Shown here piece by piece: positions 12,014-20,801 of a DNA stretch of 64,000 bases. This stretch comes from Macrophomina tecta (taxonomy: Eukaryota > Ascomycota > Dothideomycetes > Botryosphaeriales > Botryosphaeriaceae): NCBI GenBank assembly GCA_024180945.1, contig JAKSGN010000041.1, positions 1,488,001-1,552,000 on the forward strand, read 5' to 3'. The notes beneath the pieces were generated by a model that was not told the origin of the DNA, made no database searches, and was given only the letters and a program-made list of their open reading frames with translations. The position numbers and the translations under genes were made by a program. The first letter of the stretch is position 1. Every line of letters starts with the position of its first letter.

Positions 12014-12088
<75 letters not shown>
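11351..12088. other. Divergent promoter region between dioxygenase and hydratase genes
   Basis: This 738-base spacer between two outward-facing genes ends in a (GA)33 repeat that runs almost to the hydratase start codon. The small open frames in it are not supported. Confidence 0.5.
12021..12086. repeat. (GA)33 microsatellite abutting the hydratase start codon
   Basis: A pure 66-base GA dinucleotide run that ends two bases before the ATG at 12089, so it would form most of the 5' leader or core promoter of the hydratase gene. Confidence 0.95.
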
Positions 12089-12089
<1 letters not shown>

Positions 12090-12874
12090 TGGAGGCCTCC
12101 GAACTCCGCGTCATCGCCGACGCCCTCCGCACCGCCCGCCTAACCCGCACGCCCATCTCCGCACCCTCCAAATCGCACCCGAAGCTCGACCCGGATGGTG
12201 CCTTCGCGATCCAAAAAATCAGCGTCGAGACGGCCGTGGCGCATGACGGCGACCGCCTGGTCGGCTACAAGCTTGGCAACATCGCCAAGGCCATGCAGGA
12301 CGCGTTCAACCTCGACCACCCGGACTACGGCTTCCTCCTCGCTAGTACCTTCCGCTACGAGGGCACCAAGATCCCCCTCTCCGACTTCATCGAGCCCTTC
12401 GTCGAGCTCGAGCCCGCGTTTGTCTTGAAAGCACGCCTGAAGGGCCCGAACATCACTGTCGCGGACGTCATTAGCGCGGTCGACTATGCCATCCCGGCGG
12501 TGGAGATCATCGACTCGAGGGTCAAGAACTGGGCGATTGCGCTGGAGGACACGCTGGCGGACAATGGGTCCACAGGCGCCGTGATTCTGGGCGGCACGCC
12601 CAGGTCGTTGACGCAGCTGCGGTTGAGTGATACGCGGGGCGTGCTGAGGTTCGATGACGTCGAGGTCGCGGACGGCAGTACGAAAAATATCTTGGGGAAC
12701 CCGCTCGCGGCGACGGCGTGGCTCGCCAACCGCTTGGCGGCGTATGGGGTCGAGTTTTTGCCCGGACAGGTCGTCATGCCGGGGAGCTGTTTGAGGGCAA
12801 TGCCGATGGATAAGGCGGGCCATTGGGCCTGTACCTATGAGGGGTGGGGAACGGTTGAGTTTGATGTCGTCTAA
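12089..12874 (+). CDS. 2-oxopent-4-enoate hydratase / 4-oxalocrotonate decarboxylase family protein
   Basis: This single-exon 261-aa protein belongs to the hydratase/decarboxylase branch of the fumarylacetoacetate hydrolase fold, enzymes of meta-cleavage aromatic catabolism (MhpD/XylI types). Family features are DRLVGYKLGNIAKAMQDAF near residues 50-70, the acidic metal-binding stretch FIEPFVELEPAFVLKA, AVEIIDSRVKNW, a Gly-rich VILGGTPR and a C-terminal PGSCLRAMPMDKAGH. Fungal members are often found outside aromatic gene clusters and their substrates are mostly unassigned. No ring-cleavage dioxygenase or other meta-pathway gene is adjacent, so pathway assignment stays open. The ATG at 12089 is fixed by the end of the GA repeat and by family alignment. 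Confidence 0.88.
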
Positions 12875-13659
12875 GTGATACGCTCTCGAGCAGTGGGGCT
12901 GGCCTTTTGTTTCGAGATACACTTGTGGAAGACACGTTTAGCGGAAGTTCGTGGCGGCAGTAATTCTGCACTGTGATTTTGCTTGCTTTTCCGCCGCTCC
13001 TGGGAGGAGTCTCTGGACCAGCGATGGGCGTGTCTGAAGTTGTTTTGTCTTATCCGAGGTGGATGCGTCTTCCGCTTGCGCCAGCGTAGCTCTCTCGAAA
13101 GTTCGAAATTGTAGCTATTCCAACGCAACCGCAGTTATGTTTCGACTCTGTTGGCGAAATACGTAAGGTCATACACGTAATAGATTCCTAATGCCTTACA
13201 TGTTGACAAAGCTCCGAGGATGCCGCTCAATATATCCGAATTTTACATCCAGTTTCGCTCATGCATTGTCCCACGGCCTTGGAGAACTGTGGAAGTGCGG
13301 AAAATCCATTTGAGGAGGACAGAGTAGCTTTATCTAATTCGTTCTCTTTCACAGGAGGCATAAATTTCTATCGCCAGAAGGTCATCGGTTCTTCATCAGT
13401 CGTAGTTTCCTAGCACTCGAAGAATTCGTGTTGATTTGGAACTACCAGCCTTTGTCCTGACGGAAAAGAAAAACTCCTGATATATCCAAGCTCGGAATGA
13501 CCAGACCGAAGCGGAGAGAAGTGCTTGTCACATTTGGTCCATGGTAAACAGGTCGCTTTGATCGAGCCTGATCGGCGGTTATTTCAACTAGCCTCTTGAA
13601 ATCCCAGGAAGACCAAAATCTGGACCTTCGGCGGCGGAGATGACAGTAACCTGCACCTA
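12875..13659. other. Intergenic region after the hydratase gene
   Basis: About 0.8 kb without a supported gene. It contains short open frames only, and no repeat was recognised. Confidence 0.45.
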
Positions 13660-14040
13660 ATTATACATCGAACCTATCTGTCGCATCTGAGTGCGCCTCC
13701 CTTCATTCTTCTGCTGGTTAATCCAGTATCCTTCCACTTCAAAAAAAATACTTGATGGCCAGCCTGCAAGCTGCAGGCCCTCAACTACTTCGTGGATCAA
13801 TGCCTCCGTACCCGGGTTGACAAAGCGATAGATATAGACCGCATTGTTTGCAATGGCGTCCTCGATTTGGCATGACTTAGTTTGCAGCATGACGGACACA
13901 GCTCATTGAAAGCCTGATTTCCCTCGTAGTGAATTGCCTGCAATGCTATGCGGCGGCCAAGAATATCTAGAAAATCGAATTTGTAGATCTTTTGCTCCCT
14001 GTATCTCGGCAGACTATTACAGATCCGGTGTTGAACACGA
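13660..14040 (-). pseudogene. Possible remnant of an unrecognised protein-coding gene
   Basis: Two long open stretches in different minus frames read like consecutive parts of one protein. The upstream part includes KFDFLDILGRRIALQAIHYE and NELCPSCCKL. After about 13870 the coding character moves to another frame, with IEDAIANNAVYIYRFVNPGT and QLAGWPSSIFFEVEGYW. I do not recognise the family. The frame change without a plausible intron suggests a frameshifted remnant, but chance open frames cannot be excluded. Confidence 0.3.
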
Positions 14041-14685
14041 GAGAAGCGGTTGCTTCCGGGTGAGTTAATGGGCTCGTTGGTGTCGGGTCAATACCGCTGC
14101 ATCCCGTGCTGCGCACTTCGTGACTATCAAGGTTGGAGCTGTTCCTTCATTGGGTCTTTGGGGGGTCCTGCTTGGCCGCTTGACATTATCAGACAAAAGA
14201 CGAACAAATGGGGCTCAGGCAACCTTCCAGTGGGTGAGCAAAATGTAGATAGAAGCGTGCCTCTCGGTGTGCTGTACTACAATTTCAGAAGCCACAATCA
14301 AGCAACAGGAAAATCCTCAGCCCTCATCGCCGCTGGGCACGTAGCGTGGTGCAGTGTAGCGGCCGGGCTGTGCTCCCGTGTCGTACCAGCACACCGAGAA
14401 TTTGCGGCCGCATGGGCACGACTACTCTGTCCTGTTAAGCGAGTAACTGATGTATAAAAGTCCTTTCTCGCTTGAGAGTTGCGAATGGTCAACGGGGAGC
14501 CCCATCATGCGCTTGAACAAGAGCAAACGCCGAGATTCATTGTTGCTCGGCACAGGCCGACGCGAAGCCGAGTGAGCGGTGAAACAGAATTTGCACCATT
14601 AAAAAGGACAAATGTACCATTTCGGCAGTTTCGATCTTTCACGCCACACTGCCCAACCCACGCACAGTCCTCCTGTCCCTTCACC
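14041..14685. other. Upstream region of the histidine phosphatase gene
   Basis: A 645-base non-coding stretch. TATAAAAG at about 14453-14460 is a possible TATA element roughly 230 bases before the ATG at 14686. No gene is supported. Confidence 0.45.
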
Positions 14686-15690
14686 ATGCCGCCAACACTC
14701 TATTTGGTCCGGCATGCCGAGGGCGAGCATAATGTCAACGTATGTTGCCTTTTTTCATCGGTTTGACGGCGTTCATACCTACTGTCTTCCCAAAACACAC
14801 GGTGCCAATATAAGCGCTCAATGAGATCCCCCCTCTGCGGATCCCTGCTTCCAGCTCCATAACACTCTCCTCCACCCCCGCTAACCCTGGTCAGCGCCGC
14901 CATCACCTCCGCGACCCGCCCCTCACGCCCCTCGGCCACGAGCAATGCGGCCAACTGCGCGGCGCCTTCCCGGACTCCGACAAGATCTCCATTGTCATGG
15001 CATCGCCGCTCAAGCGCACCATCCAGACCGCGTCCTACTGCTTCGGCGCCGCCCTGGCCCGACCCGACGTCCCGTTCCTGCTGGTGCCACTGGCCCAGGA
15101 GGTCGCCGCCAACCCGTGCGACACGGGCTTCCCAGCGGACGAGTTGAAAGCTGCCGTACCTGAATTGGTGAAGCAAGAGGAGGTGCCGTTTGATCTGGGG
15201 AAGGTGGATTATGGGATGGTGGAGGAGGGGTGGAATTCGAAGGTATGTTTCCGCCGCCTCTGCATTGTGGCCGCGCCAGCCAGTTCGCATATGATCTCCT
15301 GGCGGACGTAAAAGAACAAAAGTAAAATGATGAAGTGATGCTGATTATGCAAAGAGCGGTATCTACACGCCTTCCTTTCCGGCCGTCGAGCGCCGCGCCG
15401 CCATGCTCCGCGCTTGGCTCCGCGCATGGCCGGAGGAGAACATTGTGCTTGTCACGCATGGCGCGTTCTTGCACTATCTGCTCGAGGACTGGAGCGACTA
15501 TGACCCGAAGAAGGGGACCGGCTTCCGCAACTGCGAGGTCCGTCGGTATGGCTATGCGGATGACGGGAGCTTGTTGGCCCTAGACGGTCCGGCGAGCGAG
15601 CCGGGTTACGTTAAAGGCGCGAGGCCGGATTGGGTGAATCGGAACGTGCTGAGTGATTTGGATCCGGAGAGTGAGGAGGCGAGGCTGTGA
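14686..15690 (+). CDS. Histidine phosphatase (phosphoglycerate mutase family) protein
   Basis: Three exons (14686-14739, 14895-15242, 15355-15690) join in phase to 245 aa. The first intron ends CTAACCCTGGTCAG, with its branch site close to the acceptor. The phosphohistidine motif is TLYLVRHAEGEHNVN at the N-terminus. The second catalytic His lies in NIVLVTHGAFLHYLLEDW, and the acidic proton-donor region follows MASPLKRTIQTA. This resembles the cytosolic fungal phosphatase group related to yeast Pmu1 rather than glycolytic phosphoglycerate mutase. The substrate is unknown. It is convergent with the unknown membrane-protein gene downstream. Confidence 0.9.
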
Positions 15691-15915
15691 GTTATGGAAA
15701 CTGTAGAACGAAGATGGGACCGGAGCAGTGCATAGGATAGAATAGAATATCGCTCAGACTTTAGACGGAGGCTGGATCTGCCCCAGATATTCTGGCTGTC
15801 CATTCAGAAACAGCTGTTTTCAGACGATAAAAACAGCTACGTGTAGACTGCATTCCCTCAACGCCCATTTTTCAGCGATCCTTTCACTTCCCGGATCGTC
15901 CTCCAGCATATTTGC

Positions 15916-17100
15916 TCAATCCCAGCCCATCCTGTAGTCTCCCCTCTCTGCATCAGCAACCGGGAAGAGCAGGCCCTCCTCCCCGGCTTCATCGCCCATC
16001 TTGCTCGCTCCCCAGTCAATGCACGAATGAAACGCCGTATCCACCATCCCCAAAACCCCCCTCCAAGCCCCCACCTCATCCTCCTTCCAGTCCCCCTCCG
16101 AGCTCTCCTCGTACTCCCACTCATGCCTCCAACCCGTACCCTCACCCCCATGCTCCCCACCCGGAACCACCGCGTACCCGTCCTCCCTCGTCATCCTCCT
16201 CGCACTCTTCTGCTGCGCCCGCCCCCACTCCCGCACATCAACCACCGACCCCCCACCCTCCTCTTCTCCTCTCCGCCAACGCCCCGCCGCCCGCGGCAAC
16301 AGCTCCACCAACTCCTCCTCGGCCCCATCCTGGCCGCGAAGGGCCTCGCGCACGCGGTCGCGCAAGCGTCGCTCCCAGACCTTCTGGGTGCGGCTGGGGC
16401 AGCGCGTGCGTCCCGCATGTCTGCGGCCGCGTCCCGTCCTCTCTTGCACTTCCGTGCCACTGCGATGGAAGTTCAAGGCGTTGGGCGAGCGTGCGGATGC
16501 GTGCTGCTGGCGCCTCTCTATGGGAAGTGTGCGGTTGGCGTCGGCGGCCGCGGGCTCGGCGTCGATGCCGCGCGGGAAGGTTAGGTAATAGGCAAGCGTG
16601 GTGAGGGCGGCGGCGAGGATCAGGACGGAGATGGCAGTGGGGAGCAGCCAGCTTGGTGGAGAGGGGAGGTCCGGGAGACCGCTGGGTGAAGGGGCGACGC
16701 CGGAGGAGAGTCCACTGGATGCTGGGGGCTTCATGGCGGTGAAAGTGGTGCTGTGGGCGGCAGGAGGGTGGGCTGGCGTTGTAGCACCAACGAGCACGGC
16801 TGGCGGTGCCGGCGGCAGCGGTAGCGGCGGAGGTTGCACGTTGCGTTTGGAGGTGGCGGTTGTGTGGAGTTGCGGTCGAGCGCGCGAGACGCCGAGGAAT
16901 AGGTTGCGAAGATACATGTGGCGGCGTTTGTCGTCGTTGTCGTTGTTGTTGAGAGATGTCGAGTAAAGTCGAGCGGGTGCTTGTTGTTCTTGGAGGTGTT
17001 TTCTGGAAACGCTGTAGGCAGGTACGGAAGCCCAGTCAGGTGAGAGCGTAAACGCCTTCACCTGTGCTGCCGTCTCCGGGATTGGACAGAGTGGGAGCAT
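15916..17100 (-). CDS. Hypothetical protein with one membrane segment
   Basis: An open frame of 394 codons without introns. No family is recognised. The N-terminal 130 residues are basic and Pro/Ala/Thr-rich and lack acidic residues in the segment RNLFLGVSRARPQLHTTATS, which would fit a mitochondrial presequence if translation starts at the internal Met near residue 62. A single hydrophobic segment, LLPTAISVLILAAALTTLAY, lies near residues 155-175. After it comes an Arg/Glu-rich, probably helical region and a Trp-rich acidic tail. The structure suggests a mitochondrial or ER tail-exposed membrane protein. The start is uncertain. High local GC lengthens open frames, so the shadow frames opposite are disregarded. 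Confidence 0.55.
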   Translation of the reverse strand: MLPLCPIPETAAQVKAFTLSPDWASVPAYSVSRKHLQEQQAPARLYSTSLNNNDNDDKRRHMYLRNLFLGVSRARPQLHTTATSKRNVQPPPLPLPPAPPAVLVGATTPAHPPAAHSTTFTAMKPPASSGLSSGVAPSPSGLPDLPSPPSWLLPTAISVLILAAALTTLAYYLTFPRGIDAEPAAADANRTLPIERRQQHASARSPNALNFHRSGTEVQERTGRGRRHAGRTRCPSRTQKVWERRLRDRVREALRGQDGAEEELVELLPRAAGRWRRGEEEGGGSVVDVREWGRAQQKSARRMTREDGYAVVPGGEHGGEGTGWRHEWEYEESSEGDWKEDEVGAWRGVLGMVDTAFHSCIDWGASKMGDEAGEEGLLFPVADAERGDYRMGWD

Positions 17101-17114
17101 TCATGAGCCGATGC

Positions 17115-17530
17115 TTAGGGATCAGCTGCTCCAGAACTCCAGCCCCAGCGCTGACTTAATTTCTCGTAGGCCTTCGGGTGCTGCCATGTCAAATGTTCCT
17201 CTGAAGCCTTCAAGATACTGAGCAATTTTTCCCTCTCCGCTTTTCTCTGTGAAGCGGTCGCCACCTGTAGCAGAATTGTTAGCATGGGGATCATGCTCAT
17301 ATTTAAGCCCAAGCACTCACACATTACAATCACCATACCCCGTGATGGAGGTAGCCGGCTGATTCTGCGGATGCGAGAGGGCAACACCGCATATCCTCCT
17401 CACATATTGCTTTATATTTTCATCAACGTACCGCGCGGCCCGCTCCCTTTCCAACCCTTACGACTGGAGGCGAGGTTCATAGACAAGGAGCATGATACGG
17501 CACACGTCGGAGTAGAGCTGCGAACCAACT
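17115..17530 (-). pseudogene. C-terminal remnant of a Zn2Cys6 transcription factor
   Basis: The minus strand encodes the end of a fungal-specific regulator of the type with a DUF3468-like C-terminal domain: QLYSDVCRIMLLVYEPRL, then RAARYVDENIKQYVRRICGV, then after a 58-base intron (17265-17322) AEREKLLSILKASEEHLTW and a stop at 17115. The middle motif (Val-Arg-x-Ile-Cys-Gly) is typical of that group. An in-frame TAA at 17458-17460 interrupts it. No DNA-binding or middle domain is recognisable upstream, so only a fragment remains. This adjoins the two other decayed genes to the right. Confidence 0.5.
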
Positions 17531-17904
17531 ACTCGGGATGAAGGCGACAGCCAATAAGCACTGCGCTTCAAGCAGCCAATGATCGCAAGCATGCATAATC
17601 TAGTCGATGTACCAGATCCTACACGTAACTGGGACGGAATCGAGGTCTCTAAACCACAGCACCACATACTAACCACCCCCCGAAGGGGGAAACTGAATCG
17701 AGCAGTGTTTTCCGTCAGAATATGCGACGAGAACGGGATATAAATAAGGAACAAGAACTCTCAATCAACTATTTACACCAAGAAAATCCTGCTTGCAATT
17801 TTCCTCACCAGGATCTCACACTGTCAGACTCAAAAGTGGTTGCAAACCAAAGCCCGCATAACTAACCGGGCAGGAAGCTGGCGTGAGCACAGCAACGAAC
17901 GGAT
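17531..17904. other. Spacer before the decayed dioxygenase gene
   Basis: 374 bases. A TATAAATA box at 17739-17746 lies about 160 bases before the ancestral start codon of the decayed PhyH gene and probably was its promoter. No gene is supported. Confidence 0.45.
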
Positions 17905-18959
17905 ATGACCATGATCGAAACTGTGACGAAGACTATTCCGCAAAATTGGCCTGAGGTCCAGCTGAGAGTCAACAATGGCGCCGTTCCGCCTTCTGACATC
18001 CTTCCTCTTCGCCGGTCAGATCCAACAGAGCCCCCAGACGTCGTCCTCTGAGAGCGCTATCAGGAAGATGGATACTTCTTCCTCAAAGGCCTCCTTCCCC
18101 GGGAGGATATACTCAAGTGCCGCGAGAAATATTTCAAGTCCCTCTTCTCTACCGATATCCTCAGGGCCGGCAGATCACCTTGCAATCAAAGCGCACACTG
18201 AGACGTGGTATAGCGAGAATCTGTGTAGTCACCCAGTCTTGTTGGACTTTCTTAGAAAGTTCAACGGATGGGGAGAGGACATGCTGCCGCTCCGCAGGAC
18301 GCTGTTAAGGAACAGCACACTAGGAAACAAGGCGATTGGTGTTCACTATGATCAGGTGTTCCTGAAGTGCGGAGAGCAGACGGCTATCACTGCTTGGGTG
18401 CCCATTGGTGATGTCAGCCTTGTGGGAGGTGGCTTGATCTACATGGAGGACGGTATACTTTCCAACATGTTAATGTGAAGTCCAAGACGAATTACTGACA
18501 GCACGCAGGGGGCAAATTTTGGAAGCAAATTGAGAATGAGTTCACTGAGAAATCAAAGGAGACTTGCCTGACGGATGAGGAAGCCAGGAACGCATTGAAC
18601 CAAAACATGATGACCACCGGCTAGCTTGGCGATGGCTCGCTCAAGTTCGGTCGGGCATACAAAAAGCGATGGCTTGTCTCGGATGACGCTGCTGGTGATA
18701 TGACGCTGCACAAATCGTATATGATTGATCCGGGAATTCTGCTTTTTGATGAATTTTCAAGCGGACATACTACCAGATCCACGCTTCAACCATTAATGAG
18801 GACCCTTTGAAAAAGATCAGGGCTGCCATTGACCTCGGATATATGAAATTCGCTCGACCACATGATATGGTAAGTATGATCACTGTTCATCAATTATACA
18901 GGAATTAATCTGAGTCATAGATGTGGATGAATCATTACCGGCCGGATGAGGGGCCGTAG
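17905..18959 (+). pseudogene. Decayed phytanoyl-CoA dioxygenase family gene
   Basis: The ancestral gene can be followed from ATG 17905 to the stop at 18957-18959 across several lesions. Frame 1 reads the family N-terminus (YQEDGYFFLKGLLPRED) but has TGA at 18049-18051. The coding frame then shifts at about 18150-18190. The next segment carries AHTETWYSENLCSHPVLLDF, RRTLLRNSTLGNKAIGVHYD and WVPIGDVSLVGGGLIYMED. A normal intron (about 18453-18509) is still present. A TAG at 18622-18624 interrupts the next exon. A roughly 50-base disruption with another frame change precedes IHASTINEDPLKKI. A final canonical intron leads to MWMNHYRPDEGP. The stops sit where CGA and CAG would fit the family, that is, C-to-T changes. 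Confidence 0.82.
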
Positions 18960-19106
18960 AAGACAACAGAATCTCTCCTAAAGATTGAGGACCCGCTGGT
19001 CTGTAGCATTTCGCATACTCAGAAAGCATTCACTCCAGTATAACAAAATCCCTCCCTTTATTTCCTTGTCATAAACCGATTATATCATTTACATGAAAGT
19101 CTTGTA

Positions 19107-20572
19107 TCAATGCATCAGTAATCTCCGAGCCTTATATTCATGACCGGCCACAGCCTCCCCATCATTAATGCCACGTACGTAAGCGTCGGTGAGAAAGTCG
19201 CGCTGGGCTTCCTCTTTGTCATCCACACCTCTGCTTGAGTTCCGTAGTACGAATGGAAAGTTAGCCCCGTACAACGCCCAAACCTCATCCCCCGGTTCAG
19301 TCTTGAGCGGACCCCTGCCAATGCAGCCCCGATCTGTGACGAAGAGCCTCTGGTTGTGGGCAAAATCCGTCAAAGACTGGTGCGTCTCTATATCATCCAA
19401 CTCCCCAGACTCCAGACAGTCGAAAAATATTCGGCGCCGCTCTTTCACATCAGGACCAAAGGGAGAGAGCCTTTCGACATCGCTTTCAGTCCCTTCAACA
19501 CCGCCGAGAACCGCCTGGATGAAAGCATCCTGTCAGTATCCTCCAGCCACGTAGCCAGTTCTGTGCATTCTCTCCGCCAGCTAGTCATACCAGGCACGTA
19601 TGATCTGTCGGTTCTGCGGCTCATAAGGCTCAAACTCTTCGTTGTCCAAGGAGTCGCGGTGAGCAAGGATTGTGATCGGGGTGTCCACCACGGCAGCAAT
19701 ACGGTCGACAAGAATTGCCTGCGTTACCAACGTGCTCTCATCGTCTACAACCTCGTACTCCAGCCCCTGATCCCCACACGCCCTGAAGAGCTCCCACCGC
19801 TCCTGATGGCGCCAAAACGAGCACACCAGCTCCTCCGGCCTCAACCAATCGATCGCCCACTTCGGCATCCCGCATGCACATTTCCCTCGCCCCGCCTCCC
19901 CACCAACGGGCCGCCATGAGCCCGCCTGATCCACCAAGTCCAGCGTCACGCGCTTAAACAGGGTCACTACCCCTATCCCATAATCGCACGACGGCACACG
20001 CGGAAACTCCCACACCCTTCCCCGCCTCCCCCGCAATATCGCCGCGAGCCCGTAGAACCGGCCGCGGGGGAGAATTCGCCGAGCCGGATGACGCTGCTGG
20101 TGCTCTTGCTGTGGATCTTGTGCATGAGGTTTACATGGGAAGTCTTCTCCTCCGGGTCGGACTGGTTGATACAGAGTGTGTCGATCCACATTGTACGCTG
20201 GGCATCGGGACGCCGCAGGCTGTGTAGTGCTGCATACAGGTTATCCGTAACGGCGCAGGGCATGCCACCAACCTCGACGGTACGTTGTTGAGCACTGCCG
20301 CCCCAGACATATGATAGAGCTCCGTATTGGATGCCGACGTCGAGGAGCACCTCGCGTAATTTGCATCATATGGGCTCATCGTGCCCCCCAGGGAGGACGT
20401 CCAGGACCTTGATTCCGGCTGATGAAAGTAAGCTAAGATTGCTGCGGGTTTATGGGAGGCCTAGCATGCCGACAGTAAACTCTCTCCAGGCTTGAACCAC
20501 GTCGTGGATCCTCTTGTACGTCAACAAGCGTCGCTTCAAGCGCAAGATCAGAGAATCTGCCGGCTGAGACAT
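19107..20572 (-). pseudogene. Decayed HET-domain (heterokaryon incompatibility type) gene
   Basis: The minus strand retains the HET signature: GIQYGALSYVWGGSAQQR, TMWIDTLCINQSDPEEKT and a C-terminal GDEVWALYGANFPFVLR with AYVRGINDGEAVAG. Four lesions are visible. There are in-frame stops TGA at 20366-20368, TAG at 19581-19583 and TGA at 19533-19535, and a frame change at about 20050-20120 accompanied by loss of part of the domain. Position 20572 is a possible original start, beginning MSQPADSLILRLKRRL. HET proteins trigger allorecognition cell death in fungi when functional; this copy cannot make a full protein. As with its neighbour, the stops fit CGA-to-TGA and CAG-to-TAG changes. Confidence 0.82.
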
Positions 20573-20801
20573 CGCTGCATCTATCGCCGCGGATTTTGAC
20601 TTTAGATTACTGGCCGGGCCCTCAGTTAAGTAGGCCTATAGATCTGTAATATAGAATGCCTTTTGTATGTCGTATGTTGCGCGAGTGGAGCTGACGCGGT
20701 TGAGGTTGTCGGTGGTGGGGCTGCAGTTGGGGGCTGAGTGGCTGAAGCCAGAAGGCTAGCACGCCCTTTTCACGCCCCCATCTAGCATAGGTCATAAGCA
20801 T

